Positions 43,059 to 49,748 of a stretch of DNA of 64,000 nt are shown piece by piece. Every line of letters begins with the position of its first letter. Position 1 is the first letter of the stretch. Below the pieces are notes generated by a model. That model saw only the letters and a list, made by a program, of their open reading frames with translations. It had not been told where the DNA came from and searched no databases. The stretch is from positions 5,084,001-5,148,000 of the forward strand of contig NZ_CP102512.1 of NCBI RefSeq assembly GCF_024612015.1. The letters run 5' to 3'. The translations under genes were made by a program, and so were the position numbers. This DNA is from Streptomyces sp. CA-210063 (GTDB lineage Bacteria > Actinomycetota > Actinomycetes > Streptomycetales > Streptomycetaceae).

Positions 43059-44264
43059 GTGAACAACACCCCCGCCCTCGACGACCTCCGCAACCAGCTC
43101 GTGGACGAGATCATCGCCAAACGCCCGCTGCCCGCACCGATCGAGCAAGCCCTGCGCACCGTCCGCCGCGACCTCCACCTGCCCGGCCTCAACCAGGCCG
43201 ACGCCTACACGAACCAAGCCGTCACCATCGAGGACAACCCCAACGGCCCCCTGGCCCTGTCCTGCGCCTCCGTGCCCTCCACGGTCGCGATGATGCTGGC
43301 CCAACTCAACCCCCAGCCCGGCGACCACATCCTGGAGATCGGTGCCGGCACCGGCTACAACGCCGCCCTCCTCGCCGAACTCGTCGGCGCCAAGGGACAG
43401 ATCACCACCATCGACATCGACCCCGGAGTCGCCCTGCACGCCCGCGAGGCCCTCAACCGCACCGGCTACGAAGACGTCAGGGTCATGGAACGGGACGGTC
43501 TGAAGGGCGCACCCGAGCATGCTCCCTACAGCCGAATGATCGCCACCGTCGGTCTCTGGGACATCCCCGCCCCCTGGTGGCAGCAACTCGCCGACGGCGG
43601 CCGACTCGTCCTCCCCCTCCGCTGGCGCGGCCAGACCCGCTCCATCGCCCTCACCCGCCACGGCAACATCTTCGTATCCGACGACATGGAACTCTGCGGA
43701 TTCGTCCCCATCGTCGGCCAGACCGGCGAACGCACCACCGAACTGGCCAACGGCACCGTCCGCCTCCACCACGACCAGGACCAGCCGGTCGACCCCGACC
43801 GGCTGGGCGAGGTGTTCTCCACCCCGCTCACCGAGCAGTGGTCGCAGACGCGAGTAAGCAGCCAGGAAACCTTCGACGGCATCTGGCTGCGTGCCACAGC
43901 CTCCGACGACACGGTCTGCCGTATCGAGGTCACCAAGCAAGCCTTGGCGGAAGAAACTGCACGACGCCCCGCCATCCCCAGCCGGAGCCCCGTCCTTGTC
44001 TCCGGCAACTCCCTCGCGTATCTCATCGCCAAGCGGGACGAGGCAGACCCCGAACTACGCTCGCAACTTGGCGCGGTTGGCTACGGCCCCGACGGAACGG
44101 CCCTAGCCCACAACCTGATCGCCCACATCACAGCCTGGGGGACCGCCCGCACGGCGTCACCGCGCATGACCGTCCATCCAGTAGACACGCCAGAGAGCGA
44201 ACTCCCCAGGGGGCATGTCATCGAGAAGGTCGATAGCCGCATGGTGCTGACAGTGCCCAAGTGA
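43059..44264 (+). CDS. FxLD-system PCMT-like methyltransferase (LanS type)
   Basis: This 401-aa SAM-dependent enzyme has an N-terminal protein-L-isoaspartate O-methyltransferase fold with the SAM motif ILEIGAGTGY (91-100) and a family-specific C-terminal extension from about 250. In the characterised Streptomyces olivaceus system (OlvSA) the homologue methylates an Asp in the lanthipeptide, which closes to a succinimide and opens to isoaspartate, a backbone beta-amino acid. The start is GTG. No transporter, leader protease or immunity gene follows, so those functions must be encoded elsewhere. Confidence 0.88.
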   Translation: MNNTPALDDLRNQLVDEIIAKRPLPAPIEQALRTVRRDLHLPGLNQADAYTNQAVTIEDNPNGPLALSCASVPSTVAMMLAQLNPQPGDHILEIGAGTGYNAALLAELVGAKGQITTIDIDPGVALHAREALNRTGYEDVRVMERDGLKGAPEHAPYSRMIATVGLWDIPAPWWQQLADGGRLVLPLRWRGQTRSIALTRHGNIFVSDDMELCGFVPIVGQTGERTTELANGTVRLHHDQDQPVDPDRLGEVFSTPLTEQWSQTRVSSQETFDGIWLRATASDDTVCRIEVTKQALAEETARRPAIPSRSPVLVSGNSLAYLIAKRDEADPELRSQLGAVGYGPDGTALAHNLIAHITAWGTARTASPRMTVHPVDTPESELPRGHVIEKVDSRMVLTVPK

Positions 44265-44679
44265 TCCCAGCAGACCGACTGAGTTACAACTTTCTCCACT
44301 GAACTCTCAAGGCGGCTCGCTCCGCTCCCCGCGCGCGGCCCGGCCCCCGGCCGGGCCTGCGCTCCTGTCTCCGCCCCGCTCCAGCCCGGCCGGCGCCCGT
44401 GCCGCGCGCACAGCAATTAGCCGCTTGCCGTCAGAGAAGGGGCACGTCGCGGCTGGTGCGGTCGGCTCCACGGCTTTACGGAGCCACTTTGGCGCGAGCC
44501 TCGCAGATCATGGCCCCAACGTCGTGCTTTACCGGGCAGGTCCACAGACTGCCCGACGCGCCAGAAGCTTACGGGGACATGATCACTCGCGCCAAAGCAG
44601 CGCCACCCCAAAGCCGCTCCGCCGACCTCTGCGGGGCACTTGGCGAGCGATCAATTTGGGCCCGGTGCCCCTGGCGCCT
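44265..44679. other. Gap between lanthipeptide operon and IS remnant
   Basis: This stretch starts with a GC-extreme segment (44315-44400: GCTCGCTCCGCTCC, then CCGGCCCCCGGCCGGG) able to form hairpins, of a kind I associate with Streptomyces plasmid and island junctions. The rest, to 44680, has no gene I can support; short frames with PEAYGDMITRAKA-like content may be decayed remnants. Confidence 0.5.
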
Positions 44680-45786
44680 GCGCAGGCCGGTGGCGCGGGC
44701 GCCTCGGATGCGGTCCTCGCAGCGGGCCCGCCTGCGGTGACGCAGTTCGAGGCTGGCGAGCTGGCCGCCTTTCGTGTTGGTCGCGAAGCAGGTCAGCCGT
44801 AGTCCGTCGAGGTCGGTGAGGCGCAACTGGGCGCCGGGGTGCGGGCGTTCCTTGCGGACGATCAGCCGCATGCCCGTGGGCCAGGTGGTCAGGTCGGGCA
44901 TGTCGGTGACCTCTGCGACCCAGGCTCCGGGCCGTTCGGTGCCGCTGGCGTCGTAGGCCGGCGTCCACGCCCTCTTCGGGATCTTCAGGACGGCCTGGTG
45001 GATGGCGTCGGTGATGGTCATTCCGACGGAATACGACAGCCACCGGCCCCGGCGGGAGAGCCAGTCCAGGAAGGCGTGGGTGCCGCCGCCGGAGTCGGTG
45101 CGGATCAGTGTCTGCCGTCCCCGCCGCAGGTGTTTGGGCAGTTGGGCCAGAGCGAGTTGGGCGGTTTCGATGTGGTCGGCGGCGGTGTTGGAGCCCGCGT
45201 TGCCAGGCCGCAGCAGGGCGGCCACCGGTTCCCCGGACCCGGCTGGGCCGTGGTCGACGAACGCGACGAGCGGGTGATGACCGAAGGTCTTCTTCCAGGT
45301 CGGGGTGGCGTCCTGCTTCTCGGAGTGCGCGAGGACCAGCACCCCGTCGATGTCCACGATCACCTGGCCGTCGGCGGCCGGACTGCTTGCCCCGGCCAAC
45401 TCCCAGACTCGCCGACGCACTTCGGAACGTGCGCCCCGGATCGCCGCAAGAGCTTTCGGACCGGACGCGGCGAGCGCGTCGACGAGGCGGGAGATGGTCG
45501 GATCGGAGGCCACCGGACCGAACACAGCCGGCTCGGCCCGCAGCATGCCGACGTCTGCCAGACAGTCGCCGCCGAGTGCGACGGCCAGCGCCACATCCAG
45601 CAGGATCTTGCCCGGATCGTGCACGGCCCGCGGCTTGCGCCACGGCGCCAGCGCCGCGGATATCGCGGCGTCCAGGCCGGACTTGCGGACCGTCTCGACC
45701 AGGAGCACGGCCCCGGCCTGGGCAACAACTCCACGGCCGCCGCCCTCGACACGGACACGCGGGTACGACCCGTTACTCTTCTTCAC
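44680..45786 (-). pseudogene. IS1380 transposase, C-terminally truncated
   Basis: From GTG at 45786 the frame gives the usual IS1380 start VKKSNGSYPRVRVEGGGRGVVAQAGAVLL and continues through QVIVDIDGVLVLAHSEKQDATPTWKKTFG and LIRTDSGGGTHAFLDWL, with the DDE Asp residues present. After RCEDRIRGARATGL the sequence departs from the family and reads RRQGHRAQIDRS, so roughly the last 80 residues, including the expected catalytic Glu region, are lost. The frame stays open by chance to 44569. It is probably inactive. Confidence 0.85.
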
Positions 45787-45911
45787 CTGGAGAGTGCTTC
45801 TTTCCTTGCAGTGACAGGACCCTCGACAAGTCCCATCGTTGCAGGTCAGCAGCACTCTCCATTTATTTGATCAAGACTCGGACAGGCCCACTCGCGAGGG
45901 CGCGCGGCTAG
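44680..45911 (-). mobile_element. Truncated IS1380-family insertion sequence
   Basis: The element keeps its 5' end and most of the transposase but its 3' end is missing at about 44680. No matching left inverted repeat is seen. The 5' flank (45785-45911) has a diverged second copy at 46335-46464, indicating rearrangement or an earlier, now lost IS1380 copy. Confidence 0.8.
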
Positions 45912-46228
45912 CCGTTTTCCCGGCCTGGCAGGGCAGCACCCTCCAGGAAGGCGTGATAGGTCTCGACGGCGTCCGGCTCGATTTCAGGGTTGGAGGGGCC
46001 GTAGCGGGTGTCCGTGCGGTCCCGCTTCGGCGCGGAGACCCAGAACTCCTCGTTGGTCTGTACGTCGTAGAAGTTCGCGTCGAACATCCCCGCTGCCCGG
46101 CGCAGTGTCCGGCCATGAAAGTACGCCGTGCTCCAGGTCTTCGAGAAGTCCACCCATCCGATCCACGAGGGTCCACGGTCGGTGTTGTAACCGGTCTTCA
46201 ACTGCACGAACATCAGACGCCGAGGCAT
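45908..46228 (-). CDS. Conserved hypothetical protein
   Basis: This 106-aa protein (MPRRLMFVQLKTGYNTDRGPSWIGWVDFSKTWSTAYFHGRTLRRAAGMFDANFYDVQTNEEFWVS...) resembles a small Streptomyces family sometimes misannotated as deoxyxylulose-phosphate synthase; no enzyme domain is visible. The product ends PGRENG as in the family, so it is complete although its stop touches the IS flank. It lies between the two copies of that flank. Confidence 0.7.
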   Translation of the reverse strand: MPRRLMFVQLKTGYNTDRGPSWIGWVDFSKTWSTAYFHGRTLRRAAGMFDANFYDVQTNEEFWVSAPKRDRTDTRYGPSNPEIEPDAVETYHAFLEGAALPGRENG

Positions 46229-46334
46229 ACGCTCAGGATCCTGCACAGGCCGCACCGTGACCAGCCATTTTGTGGGTGCCTACGCCTCCGCCGCCCACAA
46301 GGGCTCCGACAGGCGAGAAGGGCCCGATGCGCTC

Positions 46335-46464
46335 GTTCACCTGGGGAGTGTTCCTCCCTTCACAGCGGACAGAACTCCCGGCAAGCCCCATCGTTGCAGC
46401 TCAGCAGTACTCTCCGGCTATCTGATCAAGACCCGCACAAGCCGCTCGCGAAAGCCCGAGGTTA
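46335..46464 (+). repeat. Diverged second copy of the IS1380 5' flank
   Basis: About 127 bp here aligns end to end with 45781-45911, at roughly 80 per cent identity by eye. Landmarks shared are the CCCATCGTTGCAG block and TCTGATCAAGAC/TTTGATCAAGAC. No transposase is attached to this copy. Confidence 0.8.
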
Positions 46465-46692
46465 GCTTCCCAAGCTAAGGGCTCACTTTTGACTCTCTTC
46501 ACCCGTACACGGCCTCATGGCGCCGGTCTGGGACCTACCGAGCGGTGCCAGCGCGGAAGTCGTCGGGAAGCCGCCGACTTCACCGAGCACTTCGCCACCG
46601 CCCTGGTCTCCGACAGGCCGCTCACCGCCGAGGGGTGGAAGACACACTGCGGGCTGACGAACCGCAGGGCCACGCGCATCTGACGCGCAGCT

Positions 46693-46710
46693 TGACCGAA
46701 CGATCGGTCA
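46693..46710. promoter_or_regulatory. Orphan TetR-type palindrome
   Basis: TGACCGA-ACGA-TCGGTCA is a perfect 7-bp-arm palindrome with the ACCGANCGNTCGGT pattern of many TetR operators. No tetR gene is adjacent, so a regulator gene may have been lost. The region 46465-46920 otherwise holds no gene I can support. Confidence 0.4.
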
Positions 46711-46920
46711 GCCATGCTCGGCACTCACACTGGGTGATCCCAATCACAACTCCTCGCTGTGACAGGCAAATCGGTGTCCGAATAGCCGAGATCGAATTTG
46801 CGAACCGCCGATTCTGAGCCACCATGGGCCGAACCGCGCACACAGAGAAACCCGCCCTCGCCGAACAGGTTCCTAGGCGTGCACGGCAGGGCGGGTTCCG
46901 AACCTCGTGGAGGTCCAACA

Positions 46921-47118
46921 ATGAGTGTGACCCTTACCCCGCAGGACCTGTCAAACCACAAGTCGCAACCATGGCTGATCGTCGTGATCGTTCTCGTCGT
47001 GATCGCATGGCCGTCGATGGGTACCGCCGCGGCCGCCTATGCCGATGCCGCCGCCCTCACATCCCTACTGATCGCAGTCGGTGGCGTAGGAGCCCAGTAC
47101 CGCCACCGCAGCAACTGA
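46921..47118 (+). CDS. Small membrane protein
   Basis: This 65-aa protein has one or two membrane segments (WLIVVIVLVVIAWPSMGTAAAA, ALTSLLIAVGGVGAQY). ATG at 46921 follows a GGAGG site. The leader contains a perfect 10-bp stem, AACCCGCCCT/AGGGCGGGTT (46849-46858, 46888-46897). The function is unknown; it resembles small plasmid- or phage-borne membrane proteins only in size and topology. Confidence 0.6.
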   Translation: MSVTLTPQDLSNHKSQPWLIVVIVLVVIAWPSMGTAAAAYADAAALTSLLIAVGGVGAQYRHRSN

Positions 47119-47187
47119 CCGTGCCCTTCCCGTGCCCGATCTGCCGGGGAACCTCGGGGAACACCGGGCACACACGGTGACAGAGCA

Positions 47188-47232
47188 TGAGAACGTCCCC
47201 CGACCAAACACCCAGGTCAGGGGACGTTCTCA
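47188..47232 (-). terminator. Terminator of the tRNA-Ser 3' fragment
   Basis: Perfect 13-bp arms TGAGAACGTCCCC (47188-47200) and GGGGACGTTCTCA (47220-47232) lie just beyond the tRNA 3' end on the minus strand, as after intact Streptomyces tRNA genes. Confidence 0.8.
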
Positions 47233-47243
47233 CTGCTCATCGT

Positions 47244-47300
47244 GCGGTGGGTGTGGGATTTGAACCCACGGTGACATCGCTGCCACGACGGTTTTCGAGA
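47244..47300 (-). other. tRNA-Ser(CGA) 3' fragment, probable attachment-site scar
   Basis: On the minus strand this reads anticodon loop CTCGAAA, a long variable arm (GTGGCA...TGTCAC), a T arm GTGGG-TTCAAAT-CCCAC and the acceptor strand ACCCACCGC, the 3' half of a class II serine tRNA. Upstream of the anticodon loop (above 47300) the tRNA sequence stops abruptly. Integrases that target tRNA genes leave just such a displaced 3' end at the distal boundary of an island. By this logic the intact tRNA and the element lie toward higher coordinates, but no integrase or second copy is seen. Confidence 0.75.
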
Positions 47301-47337
47301 TCGATGATGCTTGACTCGGTCATAGAGAGCCCGATGG

Positions 47338-47685
47338 CTACTCGGCAGGCAGGGCCTCTCGCATCGCCTTTGCGGTGGCAGTCGGGTCGTAGCCTTCGGG
47401 GACGCCTTCGACCAGGATGATGTCGCCCTCGATGTGCCGCGAGCGCAGCGGTGCGATCTCCTGGTACGCGGGTGAGTCCCACCAGGCTCGCGCCTCGTCG
47501 ATCCCGGGGAAGCCAATCACCACGACGTGCCCGGGCCAGCTGCCCTCCTTCACCTCGTGCTGCGTGGCGTGCACGAGAAAGCGTCCGCCGTACGGTTCGA
47601 AGGTGGCGGGGATGCGCTCGATGTACTCAACGATCTCCGGGTGCGGAGCGGCCTCTTGCAAGTGGGCTATGGCGTACGCGGGCAT
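47338..47685 (-). CDS. DUF1330-domain protein
   Basis: This 115-aa protein has the ferredoxin-like dimeric fold of the DUF1330 family: AYAIAHLQEAAPHPEIVEYIERIPATFEPYGGRFLVHA, VVVIGFPGIDEARAWWDSPAYQEIAPLR. The function is unknown. ATG at 47685 has a GGAAGGA site. It is the first gene on the presumed island side of the tRNA fragment. Confidence 0.85.
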   Translation of the reverse strand: MPAYAIAHLQEAAPHPEIVEYIERIPATFEPYGGRFLVHATQHEVKEGSWPGHVVVIGFPGIDEARAWWDSPAYQEIAPLRSRHIEGDIILVEGVPEGYDPTATAKAMREALPAE

Positions 47686-48012
47686 GTCGTCCTTCCGGTC
47701 GGTCGAGCTCCGTACGCCGGGAGCATGGCATGCCGACGCATTGGGGTCGATGACCTGACAGGTAAGCGGACCCCGCCCGCACCCCGGACTGGCGGCGCAC
47801 ATGCCCCCTGCGTGGGTGCCCGATCGGACGGTGAATGACGGTGAATGACGGGGAACAACGGGGACCGTCGGCGAGCGTTCTGGGAACGCGTAGGTCAGCG
47901 TCTTCCCAGGTCAGCCCAGCCTGGTTACGCGATCTTCCAGACTGGTGCTCCGATACCCCGTTGCGCCGGGCCTGACTCTGTCATCGAGCCCTACTGCCCG
48001 CGGGTCCCTGAC
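47686..48012. other. No gene seen
   Basis: This 327-bp stretch has no frame with convincing codon use and no clear repeat or hairpin. Confidence 0.5.
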
Positions 48013-48273
48013 TCACTCACTCGTCCCTTGGGGCACAAGCACGCTCAACCGGTAGGTAGTCGGGTGCTTCAGCCGCCCGCACAGTGTGTCGATTCGCACT
48101 CGGGAGGGGTCGGTACCAGGTCGTTCCTCTTGGAGGCTGCGCAGCCGCGCCCGGAGCTGGTCGGAGTCCTCCGTTTCGCAGATGACTTCCCAGCGCCATC
48201 CGGCCGCCAGGGCCGCGGAGGCTCGCTGGCGTTCCTCGCGTGCTTGCCGATTCCTCTTCCTCTGTCCAGGCAT
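48013..48273 (-). CDS. Small basic protein of unknown function
   Basis: This 86-aa protein (MPGQRKRNRQAREERQRASAALAAGWRWEVICETEDSDQLRARLRSL...) resembles short proteins on actinomycete accessory elements, but I do not recognise a named family. The true start is uncertain (48273 or 48285), and the ribosome-binding site is weak. It is divergent from the next small frame with almost no spacing, so at least one may not be real. Confidence 0.45.
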   Translation of the reverse strand: MPGQRKRNRQAREERQRASAALAAGWRWEVICETEDSDQLRARLRSLQEERPGTDPSRVRIDTLCGRLKHPTTYRLSVLVPQGTSE

Positions 48274-48283
48274 AGGCATCACC

Positions 48284-48505
48284 ATGACGGCTGCCAATTC
48301 CCCAGACAACAGCGACGACGCGTTGCAACAGCCCCTGCTGAGTGTCCAACTGCGTGACAATGCCTGCGTACAGCGATGGACATGGGCGCACACCAGCGGA
48401 CCATGGCAGCAGGTGCGGGGCACCCTGGCCCATGGTCGCGCGCCCGCCCAAGTTGCTTCGGGACGAAGCGGACGCGAGCTAAAGGCCGTCCCGCTCGACC
48501 AGTGA
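48284..48505 (+). CDS. Small hypothetical protein
   Basis: This 73-aa frame contains LLSVQLRDNACVQRWTWAHTSGPWQQVRGTLAHGRA. No family is recognised. Its start lies at the start of the opposite-strand gene and no good ribosome-binding site is seen. Confidence 0.35.
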   Translation: MTAANSPDNSDDALQQPLLSVQLRDNACVQRWTWAHTSGPWQQVRGTLAHGRAPAQVASGRSGRELKAVPLDQ

Positions 48506-48524
48506 GCCGTCAGGGCTCAGCGCG

Positions 48525-48728
48525 ATGGGAGCAGCGGTCGAGGAGGCACTCGTCGGTGAGGTCGACGGGAACGAGTTCGGAGGTGGCGAAGCTGTCGTGT
48601 TCGCCTATGGGCCGGATGCCGATGCTCTCTTCGAGGTCATGGAGCCAGTCCTGCGCGGTCTGCCGTTCCGGCCTGCGTATGTGGTTCTGAGGCGGGGTGA
48701 CGACAGCGCATCACGTGTGGACCTGTAG
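48525..48728 (+). CDS. Small hypothetical protein or C-terminal fragment
   Basis: This 67-aa frame (ALVGEVDGNEFGGGEAVVFAYGPDADALFEVMEPVLRGLPFRPAYVVLRRGDDSASRVDL) has good coding character and looks like the C-terminal half of a larger actinomycete hypothetical protein. The 5' part is not visible upstream, so it may be a truncated gene of the decayed island. Confidence 0.45.
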   Translation: MGAAVEEALVGEVDGNEFGGGEAVVFAYGPDADALFEVMEPVLRGLPFRPAYVVLRRGDDSASRVDL

Positions 48729-48933
48729 GGCCGGCTGTGCGGCTACGGGCTGGATGGCATTGCTCGCTGCGTGAAGAAGCCCCAGGTCGGCAACCTGCGT
48801 GATTGGGCCGTACCCCCGACAGGCACCTTTCAGTAGGCCTGCCGACGGTGCCGAAGATCGCTCCCGCAGCCGGTGCTCCACCCCCGAGCAACGCTCACGC
48901 GGGCAGTCGGCACCAAGCCGCACTGCGGAGGGC

Positions 48934-49215
48934 CTACGGAACTTGGCGGTAGATGTCGCGACGATTGCCAACAGCCAGGACCCACACGATCAACTGGCCG
49001 TCCTCTACGGTGTGGACAAGCCGGTAGTCGCCGATGCTGAGCCGCCAGCGGGCACTGTGCCCTTGGAGGGCCTTGAGGTCGAACGACGCGGTGTCCCCCG
49101 CGTCCATCGCCTTCTGGAGTTCGGTGAGGCGGTACAGGATGCGCAGGGCGTCCGGACGCGGGACCTTGAGCATGTCCCGTTGAGCGTGCGGCGTGAAGCG
49201 CGTGACGTACCCCAT
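48934..49215 (-). CDS. ParE/RelE-family toxin
   Basis: This 93-aa protein has the RelE/ParE fold: YVTRFTPHAQRDMLKVPRPDALRILYRLTEL, LKALQGHSARWRLSIGDYRLVHTVEDGQLIVWVLAVGNRRDIYR. The basic residues R (in RWRLSIGDYR) and the C-terminal RRDIYR are those used by RelE-type RNases. Whether it cuts mRNA or poisons gyrase cannot be told from sequence. It follows the antitoxin gene by four bases. ATG at 49215 is chosen by family length. Confidence 0.9.
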   Translation of the reverse strand: MGYVTRFTPHAQRDMLKVPRPDALRILYRLTELQKAMDAGDTASFDLKALQGHSARWRLSIGDYRLVHTVEDGQLIVWVLAVGNRRDIYRQVP

Positions 49216-49219
49216 GGGG

Positions 49220-49501
49220 TCAGCCCTGATGAGCGCGCAGCAAGGCGGCCATCTCTTCGAGCGAGACGGAGCCCTCCGTGCCCTCGGACTCGGCTTCGTC
49301 GGCCAGCTGGTTGAGCCATGCCTCTTCGGCGTTCTCCGCGATCTCACGCAGGCGTTGGTACTCCTGGATGTCGATCACGACGGCTTCCTGTTTGCCGCGC
49401 CGAGTGATGATCGTCGGGGTTTCCTCCCGACGAGCGCGATCGATGACGTCGGCGAGGTGACTGCGGACCTCGGCCATGGATTCGACGACTGGATCACTCA
49501 T
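49220..49501 (-). CDS. Phd/YefM-family antitoxin
   Basis: This 93-aa antitoxin has the N-terminal Phd/YefM DNA-binding fold (VVESMAEVRSHLADVIDRARREETPTIITRRGKQEAVVIDIQEYQRL) and an acidic C-terminal tail (AESEGTEGSVSLEEMAALLRAHQG) to wrap the toxin. ATG at 49501 is chosen; the open frame continues to 49570 through the operator. It should repress its own operon with the toxin as co-repressor. Confidence 0.92.
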   Translation of the reverse strand: MSDPVVESMAEVRSHLADVIDRARREETPTIITRRGKQEAVVIDIQEYQRLREIAENAEEAWLNQLADEAESEGTEGSVSLEEMAALLRAHQG

Positions 49502-49517
49502 GTCACGAATGTAGCAG

Positions 49518-49525
49518 ATGTACAT
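49518..49525. promoter_or_regulatory. Toxin-antitoxin operator half-site
   Basis: ATGTACAT contains the TGTACA hexamer bound by YefM-type antitoxins and lies 17 bp upstream of the antitoxin start. Confidence 0.5.
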
Positions 49526-49748
49526 CAGTGCGCCAGGCAGCCGAGCCCGACAAAGCACTGGCCCGGCCAATCACCAGGTCAGCGCCCAGCAGGCCCCCGG
49601 TGATCGCAACGTTCCATGAGAGCACGAGTTCGATCGTGTCACTCTCTACGCAGAAGAGCCCCGGGCCGGCGGCCTGGGGCTCTCCGTGGGCCAGAGGCCC
49701 TGTTCCGTTGACGTTGCGGCGGGCTACCAGCCCGGCGGTCTCCTCGCC

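Noticed and set aside
46489..46817. Short frames such as the 64-codon one at 46489
   Set aside because: No ribosome-binding site, no family, and composition like decayed island DNA.
47244..47300. Intact tRNA gene
   Set aside because: D arm, 5' acceptor strand and 5' anticodon stem are missing above 47300.
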